From assembly GCA_004802725.1 (NCBI GenBank), contig SGPM01000349.1:2174-28202 (forward strand): a stretch of 26,029 nucleotides of DNA, given 5' to 3'. This stretch comes from Antrodiella citrinella. Its lineage: Eukaryota > Basidiomycota > Agaricomycetes > Polyporales > Steccherinaceae. A model generated the notes under the pieces. That model did not search any database. It worked only from the letters and a program-made list of their open reading frames with translations, and was not told the DNA's origin. This document shows positions 9,486-19,111 of this stretch, piece by piece; position 1 is the stretch's first letter; the number at the start of each line of letters is the position of its first letter. The position numbers and the translations under genes are program-made.

Positions 9486-10186
9486 CTACAACTCGTCCCT
9501 GGTACGTGCCGCCGTCGAGGCGCACTCTCCCGGCGTAGCAGTATGCTCAGGGATGACACCATCCTTGAACGGGAACTGGATGAGACGAGAGCCCTTGTGA
9601 ACCACAGTAATGTGACCCAGTTCAGACGTTGCCGCGTTATCTGTCGCAATGTACAGTCTGCTCGGCTGCACATGGAGAATCTCGTCCGACGTAGGGAAAG
9701 TGATGGTTGCGTTGCCTTCCAAAATGATGAAAAATCTGCGAACGAAATCAGTCAGCAGGAAGAAGACGCCAGATGATGCTACTTCAGGATCTTACTGCAC
9801 GTTAGGCGCCGTGTACAATCTGTGGTGTCGGAGGATCAGGCATGAGCATAATGAACAGCGTGATGCATACCCTTGCTCGAAATCTTTGTCATCGGGCATT
9901 TCAGCATATGATGTCCTCTCGAGGTCCCCAAGTTGCTGGATTTTCATCTGCAGAAGACGGATCAGCAGTGACGTGGAATATGCAAGCAGTGGACTCATAC
10001 CCCGCGGATGTTTCCATATTTCTGCGATAACGTCCAGCACTCGATGGTCGACTTCATGTCCCGCCCAACAAGAGCAGTGACTTGGAGTGAGTCGTTCGCA
10101 TGGACTCCGGAGATAGACGCTGCTGCTGCGAAAGCAAGGGCTACGAGTCCGGTGGACTTTGCGGAAAGGAACTGGAAAGGACGCAT
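9486..10186 (-). CDS. Small secreted cupin-like protein, copy 2 (178 aa)
   Basis: Four exons: 10186-10001, 9947-9871, 9819-9796 and 9735-9486 (537 nt). Exons 2 and 3 are 77 and 24 nt, exactly as in copy 1, and all splice phases agree. Residues 1-30 are a signal peptide (LVALAFAAAASISGVHA). The mature part matches copy 1 along its length: STIECWTL (Cys50), YTAPNVQFFIILEGNATITF, LYIATDNAATSELGH, GSRLIQFPFKDGVIPEHTAT, then Cys167. The divergence between copies is high outside these motifs, so the duplication is not recent. The C-terminus differs (ends RTRDEL). DEL at the end slightly resembles an ER-retention tail, but RDEL is not the usual fungal HDEL, so secretion remains likelier. Confidence 0.82.
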
Positions 10187-10827
10187 GGTAATGAGGATGG
10201 TTAAGCAGTGGCGCAGAGGATGAGTGAGGAGAGGTAATCCTCAAGTCAAGTACTTAAGTATCGCGAGCAATATCATCATGGATTGTCGAAGTGCATGAGT
10301 CATCCTCATGCGCATATGCGATGATGCGCGGCGCGGCATAGAAGAACCAAAGCATGCCTCCTAACGAGAGATCTTGCCACCTGTGACAGCCTGTGACCTA
10401 GCCCAGGCTTGCGAACCTTTCTAGAATAATGTGAGATATGAACTTGAAACAAGTGACTGACACATTCGGTTCGGATTCACCGCTGCATGCGCAAATCATA
10501 TCCCAGCGGTTCCAAACCACATATAACGCATTCTTGAGGCGGGATGAAAACATGAGAGTCAAGACAGAGAGAATGGAAGATCTTGAAAGGATGGTATGCT
10601 CCTCGTTGACGGCGCCCTCGATGTGAAGCGAAGAGCCAAGACCCAGAGTCCTGAGTCGATGGACGATGCGGCAGTCTACAGGCCGAGTTCCACACGCAGT
10701 AAATGGCAAAGGAATGGTAATAGTATCGTATATCTACAACATACATACAACTTTAAAGATAGCAACAATAACTTCAAGATATGTAGCAAGGAGAGTGAGA
10801 GTGATGGTGGTACAGACCAGGCGGCCT
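10187..10827. other. Intergenic
   Basis: Contains the promoter of the secreted-protein copy 2 (start at 10186) and the 3' flank of the membrane-protein gene ending at 10828. Overlapping 60-100-codon open frames at 10398-10746 on both strands have no recognisable motif or splice structure. Confidence 0.5.
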
Positions 10828-12271
10828 TCAAGGCTCAGGAGCGTATTTCATATCCTGACTGTGACCATGCAGCGACGACAACGGATACACGTCGCCCATG
10901 CTGTCCGACTCATGGACTTTCGATACGTTAATGGTCATAGCACGCGCGAAAGTCATGCCACTGCCGGCAGATGTGACTCCATGGTTGGTGCCCAACGCCG
11001 TGGTAGCAACACCGCCTGCGCTGCCGCCCCGTCGAACACCATGAGTCAACCCTAACCCTACGCGTACGAGGATAAGCAAGGGGGTGATCGTCTAGATCAG
11101 GATCGGTTCATCAGCAATCGGTATGCACACGTTTGATACGTTCACTTACCGCAAGTTGTGTGATACTATCGATGGCGACTACTGTCGCGACGTTTCCTCT
11201 GAGATAGAGACTAACAGTGACCAGGGTGGCCACGGCGAAGAGGGATCCCGATTCGATGATGGTGAAGATGATTCTGGTGTATCTGTTCTCGCTGCCTCCC
11301 GACCCGTTACCGGATACAGTAACACCAGCGACCTTCCGACCCATCCACCAGAGTCGGCCAGCGATACAGCATGTCACACCAACGTTGAGAACAAGGTCGG
11401 TAATCCAGTCAACGAGACCCATGTTGTGAATAAGAGGGTCAAAGATCGGAACACCGGGTTCTCCACCGCGGACCATAGCAGTGATGGAAGAACCTGCGCA
11501 GACATTCATAATCAATCCATGCAATGGAACGTCTGCTTTTGAGATGCTTACCCAAGCGCAAGGCCTCCAAAATGAGCTGTTGATGTGAATGAGTATCCAC
11601 ATACGAGGGCGCAGAAGTGCAACTTAAACATACCGGAACGATGATCACGTAGTTCTTTTGACCGTAAAGCACCCACAACCGCCAGATAAGGATAAGATCT
11701 TGGAGCAATACCTTTACAGCGCAACACATGAGCAATATTTTCACACTGTACGAATACGGTGTCACATACATTTACTGTATACAGACCTAACTTGGCTTGC
11801 GGAAGTCGCGCGGACTCATTGGCGAAGTATAGGGAGGCTGTGCCCGGAGGCGAATAGATGAATGCTTCAAGCAGTTGGCGAACCGTTACAGCAATATACG
11901 CGGTAGACAATGCGAATGCCAATGTAGAAACAGCCAACAACATGCTATGATTGTGTGATCCGTCAGTCAAGAGGTCACGATGGGAGTTAAAAGTCAATCT
12001 CACCGGGAGCTAAGATCCGTAGCACCGTCCAGCCGGCGAACGAGGACGAAGACTGCGGTCGCATAGACCAAAATACTGCAGAAGATGAGAAGAACGTTAT
12101 CAGACGGGCGAGATGAATACTTACTTCATTCCTGAAAGTCGGAATCGCTATCAGTACACCAGATATGAATCAATCTGTATAGCAGAACTCACCATAGAGC
12201 ACAGTCTCGACCCAGATGCCGATGAGGAACATTTTGTCGAGCGGCGGAATCGCAACCATAGCGGCACTCAT
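10828..12271 (-). CDS. Agaricomycete multipass (about seven-helix) integral membrane protein, 347 aa
   Basis: Eight exons: 12271-12193, 12131-12125, 12075-12004, 11944-11770, 11711-11634, 11576-11552, 11493-11150 and 11091-10828 (1044 nt), all with GT-AG introns and matching phases. The second exon is a 7-nt microexon. The protein opens MSAAMVAIPPLDKMFLIGIW, with helices around residues 10-50, 55-80 and 108-134 (including DLILIWRLWVLYG). It continues with NMGLVDWITDLVLNVGVTCC, then GRLWWMGRK, FTIIESGSLFAVATLVTVSL and TPLLILVRVGLGLT, and ends with a hydrophilic cytoplasmic-type tail. The D-x-x-L-IWRLWVLYG and IIESG motifs are, from memory, typical of a large Agaricomycete-specific seven-helix family annotated only as transmembrane or hypothetical. 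No ligand or partner is known to me; a receptor-like role would be speculation. Confidence 0.85.
12125..12131 (-). other. 7-nt microexon of the membrane-protein gene
   Basis: On the minus strand GAATGAA is bounded by CTTTCAG upstream and GTAAGT downstream. The flanking introns have good GTGAGT/GTAAGT donors and CTGAT-type branch sequences. Its inclusion completes Gly, adds Met and starts Asn, restoring the frame into ILVYATAVFVL. Confidence 0.75.
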
Positions 12272-13249
12272 GGTCGAGGAATTGCAAGGAGGGTCGTGGG
12301 GTGAAAGACCGTTCTGCGACCGGGGTTGGGGATTTCAGACACGAGGTAGCGAGTAATATAGGGTAGAGGTCGCTCGAGCATCAGATGCAAAGCCGAGACG
12401 TCCCTGCCTTAAGATATCGCAGTGGAGATGATTGTGAAGAAACTCACGTTGCATCGCTGATGGTAGAATGCATACTGCCAAGCTGGCTCTCGAACGTTGC
12501 ACCAGACTCAACGCAAAGATCATCCGCATCACCGCAAGATTCGTCACTCACGATAGTCTAACATCCTTTGTGTGGCCCCATATTTTCCTGTTTCAAGCGG
12601 GACATCATCAGTATCTCGGGTCAGTCGGAAGACGAAAGTGCGAGAACAGAAGTCGAGGTGGACATCAACTGACTGAGTTGTGGACAGAAAAAGGCAAGAA
12701 CCATCAAAACAGACGAAAACGCTATCCCGGTCGGATGGAACACCAAGCGCTTAACGTGACGTCTTGTATCTCAATCATACTCTTTACTGGTAGCGATCAT
12801 TCCACAGGGACTAGTAGGCAGTTCTTTCATATTCTAACAAGATGCGCTGATCACCCTAGCCGACAGTTGGACAAAAGTCGGAAACTGTTTTTCGTTTCTC
12901 CTGAGATTTATGTAATATTTGCGCGCCGCGGATGTAAGTTAAGTAAGCGGTGCAATGTTCTCAGTCGACTCGGATGTACGGCGATTCAGATCAACCTCTA
13001 CTACCTCGGGCGGGCTATCGCCCTGATACTGCTGCGACTTGCGCAAGAAGATGTACAGTATACCGCGCATGTTCACCTGCGCATGTCGTCGGCGCAGTGA
13101 CTCCGGCGTTCCATCGTGGGACCTGGCCCGGAATTTACGTTCTCTCTCTCTCTCTCAGAGCGCGGATTCTATAGGGTACATTTGAGTCTATCATAAAAAC
13201 TAGTATACAACACCGTAACGTCTAAAGATTCAGTCTGAATGCGAGCGGT
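12272..13249. other. Intergenic between the membrane-protein and terpene-synthase genes
   Basis: Should hold the promoter of the membrane-protein gene and the terminator side of the terpene synthase. A 210-codon open frame at 12468-13100 (plus) is compositionally unlike the neighbouring genes and is not called. A CT microsatellite (TCTCTC...TCTCAG) lies at about 13140-13158. Confidence 0.5.
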
Positions 13250-14599
13250 TTAGTAGACCAATGCGCCGGCCACAAGTATACACGTCGACATCACCATGAA
13301 TGTTTGTATACTTGAAACCACAGCCTTACGCTTCTCCTGTACCACAGGTTTGGATGGAGAGACCTTCGGAGTCATCACTACCCACCGGCCCTCTTCTATC
13401 TCCAACCCATCCAGTCCAAAGTACCGCTGGCTCTCAAAGCTCCAAGAATCGTTGGCTCGAACCCAGTTTCCTAAGCCGTCGACGTAACGCGCTACATGGT
13501 CGTCAACTGCGGCGCCCCATGAGGGAAGGGTCTTGAGCGTGTCAAGGAACTGATCGACGAGCTTCTCATGCAGCACAGCAATCCAGTCCATTGCTCCCTG
13601 CACGCTCTTGTTGTGCTGACGCATGACGACGGTGACAAGATTGTGTGCATCGTCTCCGCGGGCTTGCTCCACGTTGTATGAGCAAATATCCTGTACAACG
13701 TGTCAGGTTAACCTCAAAGTAGTCAGGATCGCGCCACGTACGTTTCCGAGGATCAGCATGTCTATACAATGTGTAGTCAGAGCGACAATGGCTGGATGCT
13801 CTAGCACCTCGTCCGGTAGCTCCATGTCAAGCTCAAGCATAGCGAACGAGGGCCTCGCGCCGATGTTCTCTCTCCGGTTTTCAAAGTAAGCGTCGACGTC
13901 CCGCACATGGTTGTCCGAACGATCCGCGGCTTGTTGTACGACCGATTCCAGATAGGTGTCAAAGGTAGCAATGAAACGGCGTTGCGCCGGAAGGCTGGCA
14001 TCTTTGATTGCTCGCGCCCAAAACCTGAGACACGGTTGTATGAGCAATGTATTGGACGGGCCTTCTATAAGGGACTTACTGCCTCGTGATCTCGCCTATG
14101 ATAGACTCCCCTGCAGGGCGGGGCGTGAGGGGGTTTCGCAGCGCATCCATCACGATGTCCGCAATCCCTTGAGTTGTCTTCTCGTCGGCGACGTCCGAAT
14201 ACTCGTCAATGACGAAGAAAACGTTCATCAAATCACATCCTGTGCGCAGATGTTCTAAGACAACGCCGAATCAGTGCCCGGAGGAAGAGAGAACCTGCAC
14301 ATACTAGTACGACAAACTTACCTTTACGAGCCAGTGGATAGGCCAGAGAAGCAAGGAGATCTAGAAGTTCACACAATGAGTGTCTGGACCAGAGGAAGAG
14401 TAGGTGGATATGCGGGCTTACTGAAGTCGCATACATTGAAGGCCTTCTGGGCTCTGGGGCCGAAAGCCTGGAAAGACTCCAGCCACGCAGCGGAGTCCTG
14501 CTTTACTTCTGCATAGTGAGGATTAATACGGCGGGGCCATGGCCATGCAGCGAGCGTGTCGGGAAGCCGAAAAGAAAGGTAGCGGGTCGTGGTCAGCAT
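13250..14599 (-). CDS. Sesquiterpene synthase (class I terpene cyclase; Delta6-protoilludene synthase-like), 371 aa
   Basis: Five exons: 14599-14422, 14360-14322, 14254-14080, 14024-13742 and 13690-13250 (1116 nt), all GT-AG and in phase. It carries every class I landmark. The metal-binding DEYSD is at 89-93. The NSE triad, N225-D-I-C-S229-Y-N-V-E233, spans the exon 4/5 junction. The RY pair is at 314-315 (FESQRYFG). The N-terminal [20 protein letters not shown] and [12 protein letters not shown] agree with the clade containing Delta6-protoilludene synthases of mushrooms. Expected reaction: Mg2+-dependent ionisation and cyclisation of farnesyl diphosphate in the cytosol. The exact product cannot be read from sequence. 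The last ~20 residues ([20 protein letters not shown]) form a hydrophobic tail that such enzymes do not normally have. No P450 or other tailoring enzyme is adjacent. Confidence 0.95.
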
Positions 14600-15457
14600 T
14601 TTGTGTTATGTCTTGCTCGAGTAGACCCGCAAAAAGCAAGTACATATGTACCATAGGTTCAGACATGCGTTAGTCGCCAATTCGGAGATATACCCTGCCC
14701 TCCGAGTCCAAGACACAGTGTGAACCGCAAGTGACGAATCTGATCCTCGATAGGATCTTTGGAAATGGGGCGGCACCTGAAGTCAGATATGCAGACATAC
14801 CAACGTTGGTTGCATAAGATAGCGGAGGGTGATAGCAAAATGTTCAGGCATACCTGAAACTGGCCTGGGCCATGTGCATGAACATGACCCCGCCGCCGAG
14901 GGGACTTGAGACGGATAAGATCGTAACTCACCGATGTGGGAGTACCGCACCGCTGCATAGCAGGATCAACATTCAACGTTCAACATGCACTGCATCATAG
15001 AAGTTGCGCGAAATGTCTGATCACTGATCAGTGGCTTTACACGACTCCCGGTGACCGTATGCATCCGAAACGAAACAACGTAGAAAAGACGCAAGATCAA
15101 AACGGGCACTTATCGGATTGATTGGAAAACGGGTTTCACGGTCCTCTGAGAGATACTGAGGGACGACGCTAATGAGTTCTGCAGACTCTTTCATTAGCGT
15201 ATCGAGGATATTGAGAAGGAGACTCACCAGCACAGCGATCTGTCTAGCGCGCAAACCAAACCACGTTCCTACTGAACGGCAGGGATTGTCCGGCGTTCCT
15301 GAACGTATCATCAACCGAACTCAAGCGAGCTATGGATCAGATGTCCCACAGTCTCGTGATAGAAACCATCAGACCTGTAGAGCTGAGCGCTGAGCTGTAA
15401 GAGCAACAGACGTCTCGAGAAGAAAATACAGCACATTGCAGTCGGTAAAGAATACAT
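14600..15457 (-). CDS. Possible unresolved multi-exon gene remnant
   Basis: Short minus-strand stretches look coding but could not be joined into one model. They are an ATG at 15457 with a hydrophobic start ([20 protein letters not shown]), then [20 protein letters not shown] with [10 protein letters not shown] around 15235-15140, and a final piece [20 protein letters not shown] then RVYLRIGD ending at about 14675. Candidate introns with GTGAGT and GTATGT donors lie between. I recognise no family. It may be a real small gene, a decayed one, or chance. If the ATG at 15457 is real, the long inverted-repeat element starts only about 24 bp upstream of it. Confidence 0.25.
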
Positions 15458-15480
15458 CCTAACGGGCTGCTGTAGCTATC

Positions 15481-15774
15481 AATAGGGCTGCTCAAAAATG
15501 GCCACCCACTTTCATCCACTTTTCGGCTGCCAGAGTAAATGAGTGGTGGCGCGGATGAGCAGTGCGGCCGCTGATGGAGGCCGATGAGAGTCCAGAGACT
15601 GAAGTCGAGAAACCTTTTCGGCAAGTAAACCCTAGACTCTACATATAATAATATTAGGGTTAGCATTCTGGGTTCGAAATAACAACATTGTAGCTACACT
15701 ACACTGAACCTCACCCAAACTGAAGGCAATGTGGGAGGTACGTCGTACGACCCCACTAAACCTAGCCCAAAAAT
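15481..15774 (+). repeat. Left arm of the long inverted repeat
   Basis: 294 bp, starting AATAGGGCTGCTCAAAAATG and ending CTAGCCCAAAAAT. It contains an extra 7 bp relative to the right arm near 15740. Confidence 0.93.
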
Positions 15775-15920
15775 GTGAACTACGAGTCAGAAACTGAGGA
15801 ACACCTCTTGCATCCTTATGAAATGAATGTCGGAACTTGAATTGTGCTTACACTACGCATCACTGTAGTACGCTCACCGTCCGAAACGTAGTTCCTGTTC
15901 CCTCACTGTAAGTGCTCAAT

Positions 15921-16207
15921 ATTTTTGGGCTAGGTTTAGTGGGGTCGTACCTCCCACATTGCCTTCAGTTTGGGTGAGGTTCAGTGTAGTGTAGCTACAA
16001 TGTTGTTATTTCGAACCCAGAATGCTAACCCTAATATTATTATATGTAGAGTCTAGGGTTTACTTGCCGAAAAGGTTTCTCGACTTCAGTTTCTGGACTC
16101 TCATCGGCCTCCATCAGCGGCCGCACTGCTCATCCGCGCCACCACTCATTTACTCTGGCAGCCGAAAAGTGGATGAAAGTGGGTGGCCATTTTTGAGCAG
16201 CCCTATT
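15921..16207 (-). repeat. Right arm of the long inverted repeat
   Basis: 287 bp, starting ATTTTTGGGCTAGG and ending GAGCAGCCCTATT, the reverse complement of the left arm. Confidence 0.93.
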
Positions 16208-16322
16208 ATAAGTGTGTTCAGACCTCGGCAAAGCACTGCACCACCAGCGAAGCGACTGTGCAACGCAAGGGTTGCAGAGTGAGCGACTGAGACTGCATTT
16301 AAATTATTTTTGACATGTCATA

Positions 16323-17243
16323 ATGATCCAGATATGGAAACACCATGCTGGCGCACGACCACTACGCCTCGCTCATCCACCAACTCTTCCTTCTTTGTCG
16401 AGGTCGTATGTCGTCTCCATCAAGCCGCCAATAGTCTACCCGAAGAAGAAATACCCGCGAACCTACAATGAGCGGAAAACGTACCTGTACAACCAGTACG
16501 CTCGTCTGCTGGAGGACAGCCAGTCCACACCCATCATCTTCCTGGAGCACGTGGACTTCTCCGTCCCTCGTCTCATTCAGTTGAGACGAGAGATCTCCGC
16601 AGCAGCTCTCAAGCATGCTGTCGCCGCTCCGTCCCTCTCATCCCCGACACCCGTGCCCGCCATCGAGCCAGAGCTACCCACTTTCAAAGTAATGAACGGC
16701 ACCCTGTTCGGTGTCGTCCTTCGTGACCACAAACCAGTGGACGCACAAATAGCGGAAGACATTTCGGAGATGTTCTGAGGCTGAGGCTGAGGCTAGGTCT
16801 CAGGCGGTTTTGCTATCCTCACCCTTCCCAACCTCAACCCACCACAGCTCAAAGCTATCATGCGTATTATGTCACGTCTCGTTCCACCATGCAAGACCGT
16901 GACATCGGAGGACATCAAGAAGCGAGAGGAAGAGGCTCAAAAGAATTTCGTCCCGGGTCGAAAGCTGAAACGTCAGCGGCAGGTCCTCCCTGACCTGCGG
17001 GTAGTCGGCGCGCTCATCGAGGGAAGGATATTCAAGGCGGATGGGGTGAAGAGCGTGGCTGAGTTGCCGACGTTGGATACGTTGAGGGCGCAGCTGGTCG
17101 GCTTGATCAGTGCTCCAGCGACTCAGTTGGCGGGTGTGGTCAGTGCAGCGAGTAGTGGCCAGCTGGCGAGGACACTGGAGGGCTTGAAGAAAAGCTTAGA
17201 GGAGGAGGCTGGCGGCGAGGATGCAAACCCAGGTTCTCCTTGA
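16323..17243 (+). CDS. Mitochondrial large-subunit ribosomal protein uL10m, reading frame interrupted
   Basis: The same frame runs from the ATG at 16323 to the stop at 17243, except for stops at about 16774-16796. The first ~45 residues are Arg/Ser/Pro-rich without acidic residues, as in a mitochondrial targeting peptide. They are followed by YNERKTYLYNQYARLLEDS, IIFLEHVDFSVPRLIQLRRE and MNGTLFGVVLRDHKP. After the interruption come GGFAILTLPNLNPPQLKAI, LPDLRVVGALIEGRIF and LPTLDTLRAQLVGLISAPAT. The RNA-binding VLRxxLFGVxL region and the C-terminal VGALxxGRxF...LPTLxxLRAQLxGLLxxPA pattern identify uL10 (L10) of the mitoribosome stalk base. Between the halves, a GAGGCT-type hexamer repeat carries TGA, TGA, TGA and TAG. 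A 60-nt in-frame intron (16737-16796, GTGGAC...CTAG) would remove all of them, but the donor is weak. Otherwise the copy is broken. Confidence 0.85.
16774..16796 (+). repeat. Hexamer repeat with in-frame stops inside uL10m
   Basis: CTGAGG occurs three times in tandem, followed by CTAGG. In the uL10m frame it reads TGA-Gly-TGA-Gly-TGA-Gly-TAG, immediately before Val-Ser-Gly-Gly, where coding resumes in the same frame. Confidence 0.85.
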
Positions 17244-17922
17244 TACCGAGCACTGTTGCCACGCGCCCTTCGCGTATGCGAGGATATAATCATGCATTAA
17301 TGTTCAGTCAATCTCGTCTGTCTGCTCACTTCTGCTCAGCGCAAACCTCGCGACGATTGCATATTTTGGCGGACGATCGGTAACGACAACTACTCCCGGA
17401 AAATGCCGGACTCGATGGGCTCTGGCCTAGATAATAAGATATTATCTTTGAACCGGCGTTGCCCATACCCACAAACTCTTCAACTTCAGTCTGCCGAGTC
17501 ACTGGCAAGCTCTTCGGAGGGCTCATCTCCCCGACGACCAATATTTTTGCTGGAGCTACACATTCGATTATACGGAGTGCCCCAGCTAGCAGGACATAGT
17601 CGTAGTTGCATCGAGGTACACAAATCTGTTTCAACGTCCCTCTGCCAGCTCCGATCTAGGTGACCATGCGCTTTCTTGCAGATCCACCCTTGATACCGCA
17701 TCCCGCAGGATTGCAGAGGTCTACAACGAACTCATTTGGATCATTATAAAGACAACTGGAAGTTTTCACCCTTGACTGTGTATCGCGGCGCTGTGTGTCG
17801 ATCGACGCTTCACTCAGCCTACCGCTTCCAGAACTTGAACAATCTTGCGTCTCTCCTTGCAACGAAAGCTTAGTACGGTTCACACCGCTCTCGAAGCCAC
17901 TCAACGGATATATCTTGCGATA
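17244..17922. other. Intergenic upstream of cutC
   Basis: Contains the 3' flank of uL10m and the promoter of the CutC gene. A 102-codon minus-strand open frame at 17326-17634 has reasonable composition but no recognisable motif, start context or splice structure, and is left uncalled. Confidence 0.5.
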
Positions 17923-18947
17923 ATGGTCCAGCCCTCCGGAGGAACAGATCGCGTTCTGATTGAAGTATGCATCGACTCGGTAGAGTCTGCCCTGGCGTTC
18001 GTACCACCTTTACCGGTTCCGACTTCGAAATGTTGATCTTGAATATCCACTTCCCAGGGCAGTCATGGGCGGCGCTGACCGTCTCGAACTGTGTGGAAAC
18101 CTTGGATTGGGAGGAGGGACCACGCCTAGCGTTGGTCTCTTCAAGAGCGTGAAGAAGGCCGTTCCTGGCGTCCCTATCATGGTGTGTGCCACAAACTATA
18201 CATCACGATTGCGTGTGACTGAAAGGATAGTAGGTCATGATACGTCCACGAACCGGCGACTTCTTGTATACTCCTGCCGAGATTGATGTCATGGTAGAGG
18301 ATATCCGAACGTTCAAGTCTTTGGCTGCGGAAGGTGTCGTCTTTGGCGTACTCAAGACAGACGGGTGGATAGACGTGAGCAAAACACGGATACTGGCTGA
18401 GGAAGCTACAGGGATGCAAGGTGAGATGTTTTCTGGATACGCTACACGGACGGAACACTGAGCACCTGTCTTTGCAGTTTGTTTCCACAGAGCATTCGAC
18501 ATGACACCCAACCCAGCCGACGAACTGGACGCTGAAGCACCACTGACCCAACTAGCACAAATCCCAAACATAGCGCGAGTCCTCAGTAGCGGGCGAGGCA
18601 CATCCGCCCCAAAATCCACTCAGCCCCTCCGCATCTTCCTTCGCGTCGCACAAACTCTCAGTCTGGAACACCGCACTTCAACAACCCCGCTCACTATTCT
18701 GCCTGGTTCAGGCGTCAACCCCAGCACCGTGTCTCAGCTCTTGCACGACCTCTTGCCTTTTGGTTTGCACGAGGTACATCTAAGTGGTGGGGGTTGGATC
18801 GAGGGAGGAATGCAATTCAGGAAGGACGGCATGGGCATGGGTGTAGGAGGAAGAGGAGAGTGGGGCATCTGGAGGACGAACGAGGACGCAGTGAGGCAGA
18901 TTAGGAAAGTAGTTGATGAGGCTTGGAACAATCGGAAACGTGTTTAG
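17923..18947 (+). CDS. cutC: Copper homeostasis protein CutC family, 284 aa
   Basis: Four exons: 17923-17996, 18058-18181, 18234-18420 and 18478-18947 (855 nt), with GT-AG introns and matching phases. The CutC TIM-barrel motifs are in order: LIEVCIDSVESALAAVMGGA then DRLELCGNLGLGGGTTPS, VMIRPRTGDFLYT, FGVLKTDGWIDV, CFHRAFDMTPNP, ILPGSGVN and LHEVHLSGG. Family length is about 240-280 aa, so it is complete. Inserts are a Ser/Thr/Pro stretch around residues 165-195 and a Gly/Met-rich loop (GMGMGVGGRGEWGIW) near the end. CutC proteins are cytosolic and implicated in copper tolerance; their biochemical activity is not firmly settled. The first exon was set by the ATG 24 codons before the intron. 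It lies head-to-tail after uL10m and convergent with the ING gene. Confidence 0.95.
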
Positions 18948-19111
18948 AGCGAAGGTCTTTCATGTTCCCTCAATCTTCATGTGCAGTGCAGAGCGTATGA
19001 AGTAGGGCATGGAACCAACCAAGTGTAATCTATACAAGGCAAAAAGATACAAAAGATGCAGGAAATAATGAGAAGAAACCAGACGAGTGGGGACTTACAA
19101 AACGCGTACAA

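Larger units (their letters stand above)
15481..16207. mobile_element. 727-bp long inverted-repeat element (foldback/MITE-like)
   Basis: The left arm 15481-15774 (294 bp) and right arm 15921-16207 (287 bp) are reverse complements over their whole length. I see one substitution (CCAGAGACT versus CCAGAAACT) and one 7-bp length difference (GTACGTCGTACGACC versus GTACGACC). A 146-nt non-repeated loop separates them. The termini read AATAGGGCTGCTC and its complement. If the repeat is taken from GGGCTG, both sides are flanked by TA, which would fit a TA target duplication. If from TAGGG, the ends fit the hAT-like YARNG consensus. No coding capacity: the only long open frames are mirror images of each other in the two arms. 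Transcripts through it would form a near-perfect ~290-bp hairpin. Confidence 0.93.

Noticed and set aside
11040..11062. Telomere-like CCCTAACCCTA
   Set aside because: It is codons for Val-Gly-Leu-Gly-Leu in a membrane helix; only two units, so no telomeric tract.
12468..13100. 210-codon plus-strand open frame in the intergenic region
   Set aside because: Cys/His/Arg-rich random-looking translation without motif; it lies where the promoter of the membrane-protein gene is expected.
15337..16282. Two open frames with the same 62-residue N-terminus, in opposite directions
   Set aside because: They are the same sequence read in the two arms of the long inverted repeat; no coding evidence.
17326..17634. 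102-codon minus-strand open frame
   Set aside because: Acceptable composition but no motif, no start context and no splice partners.
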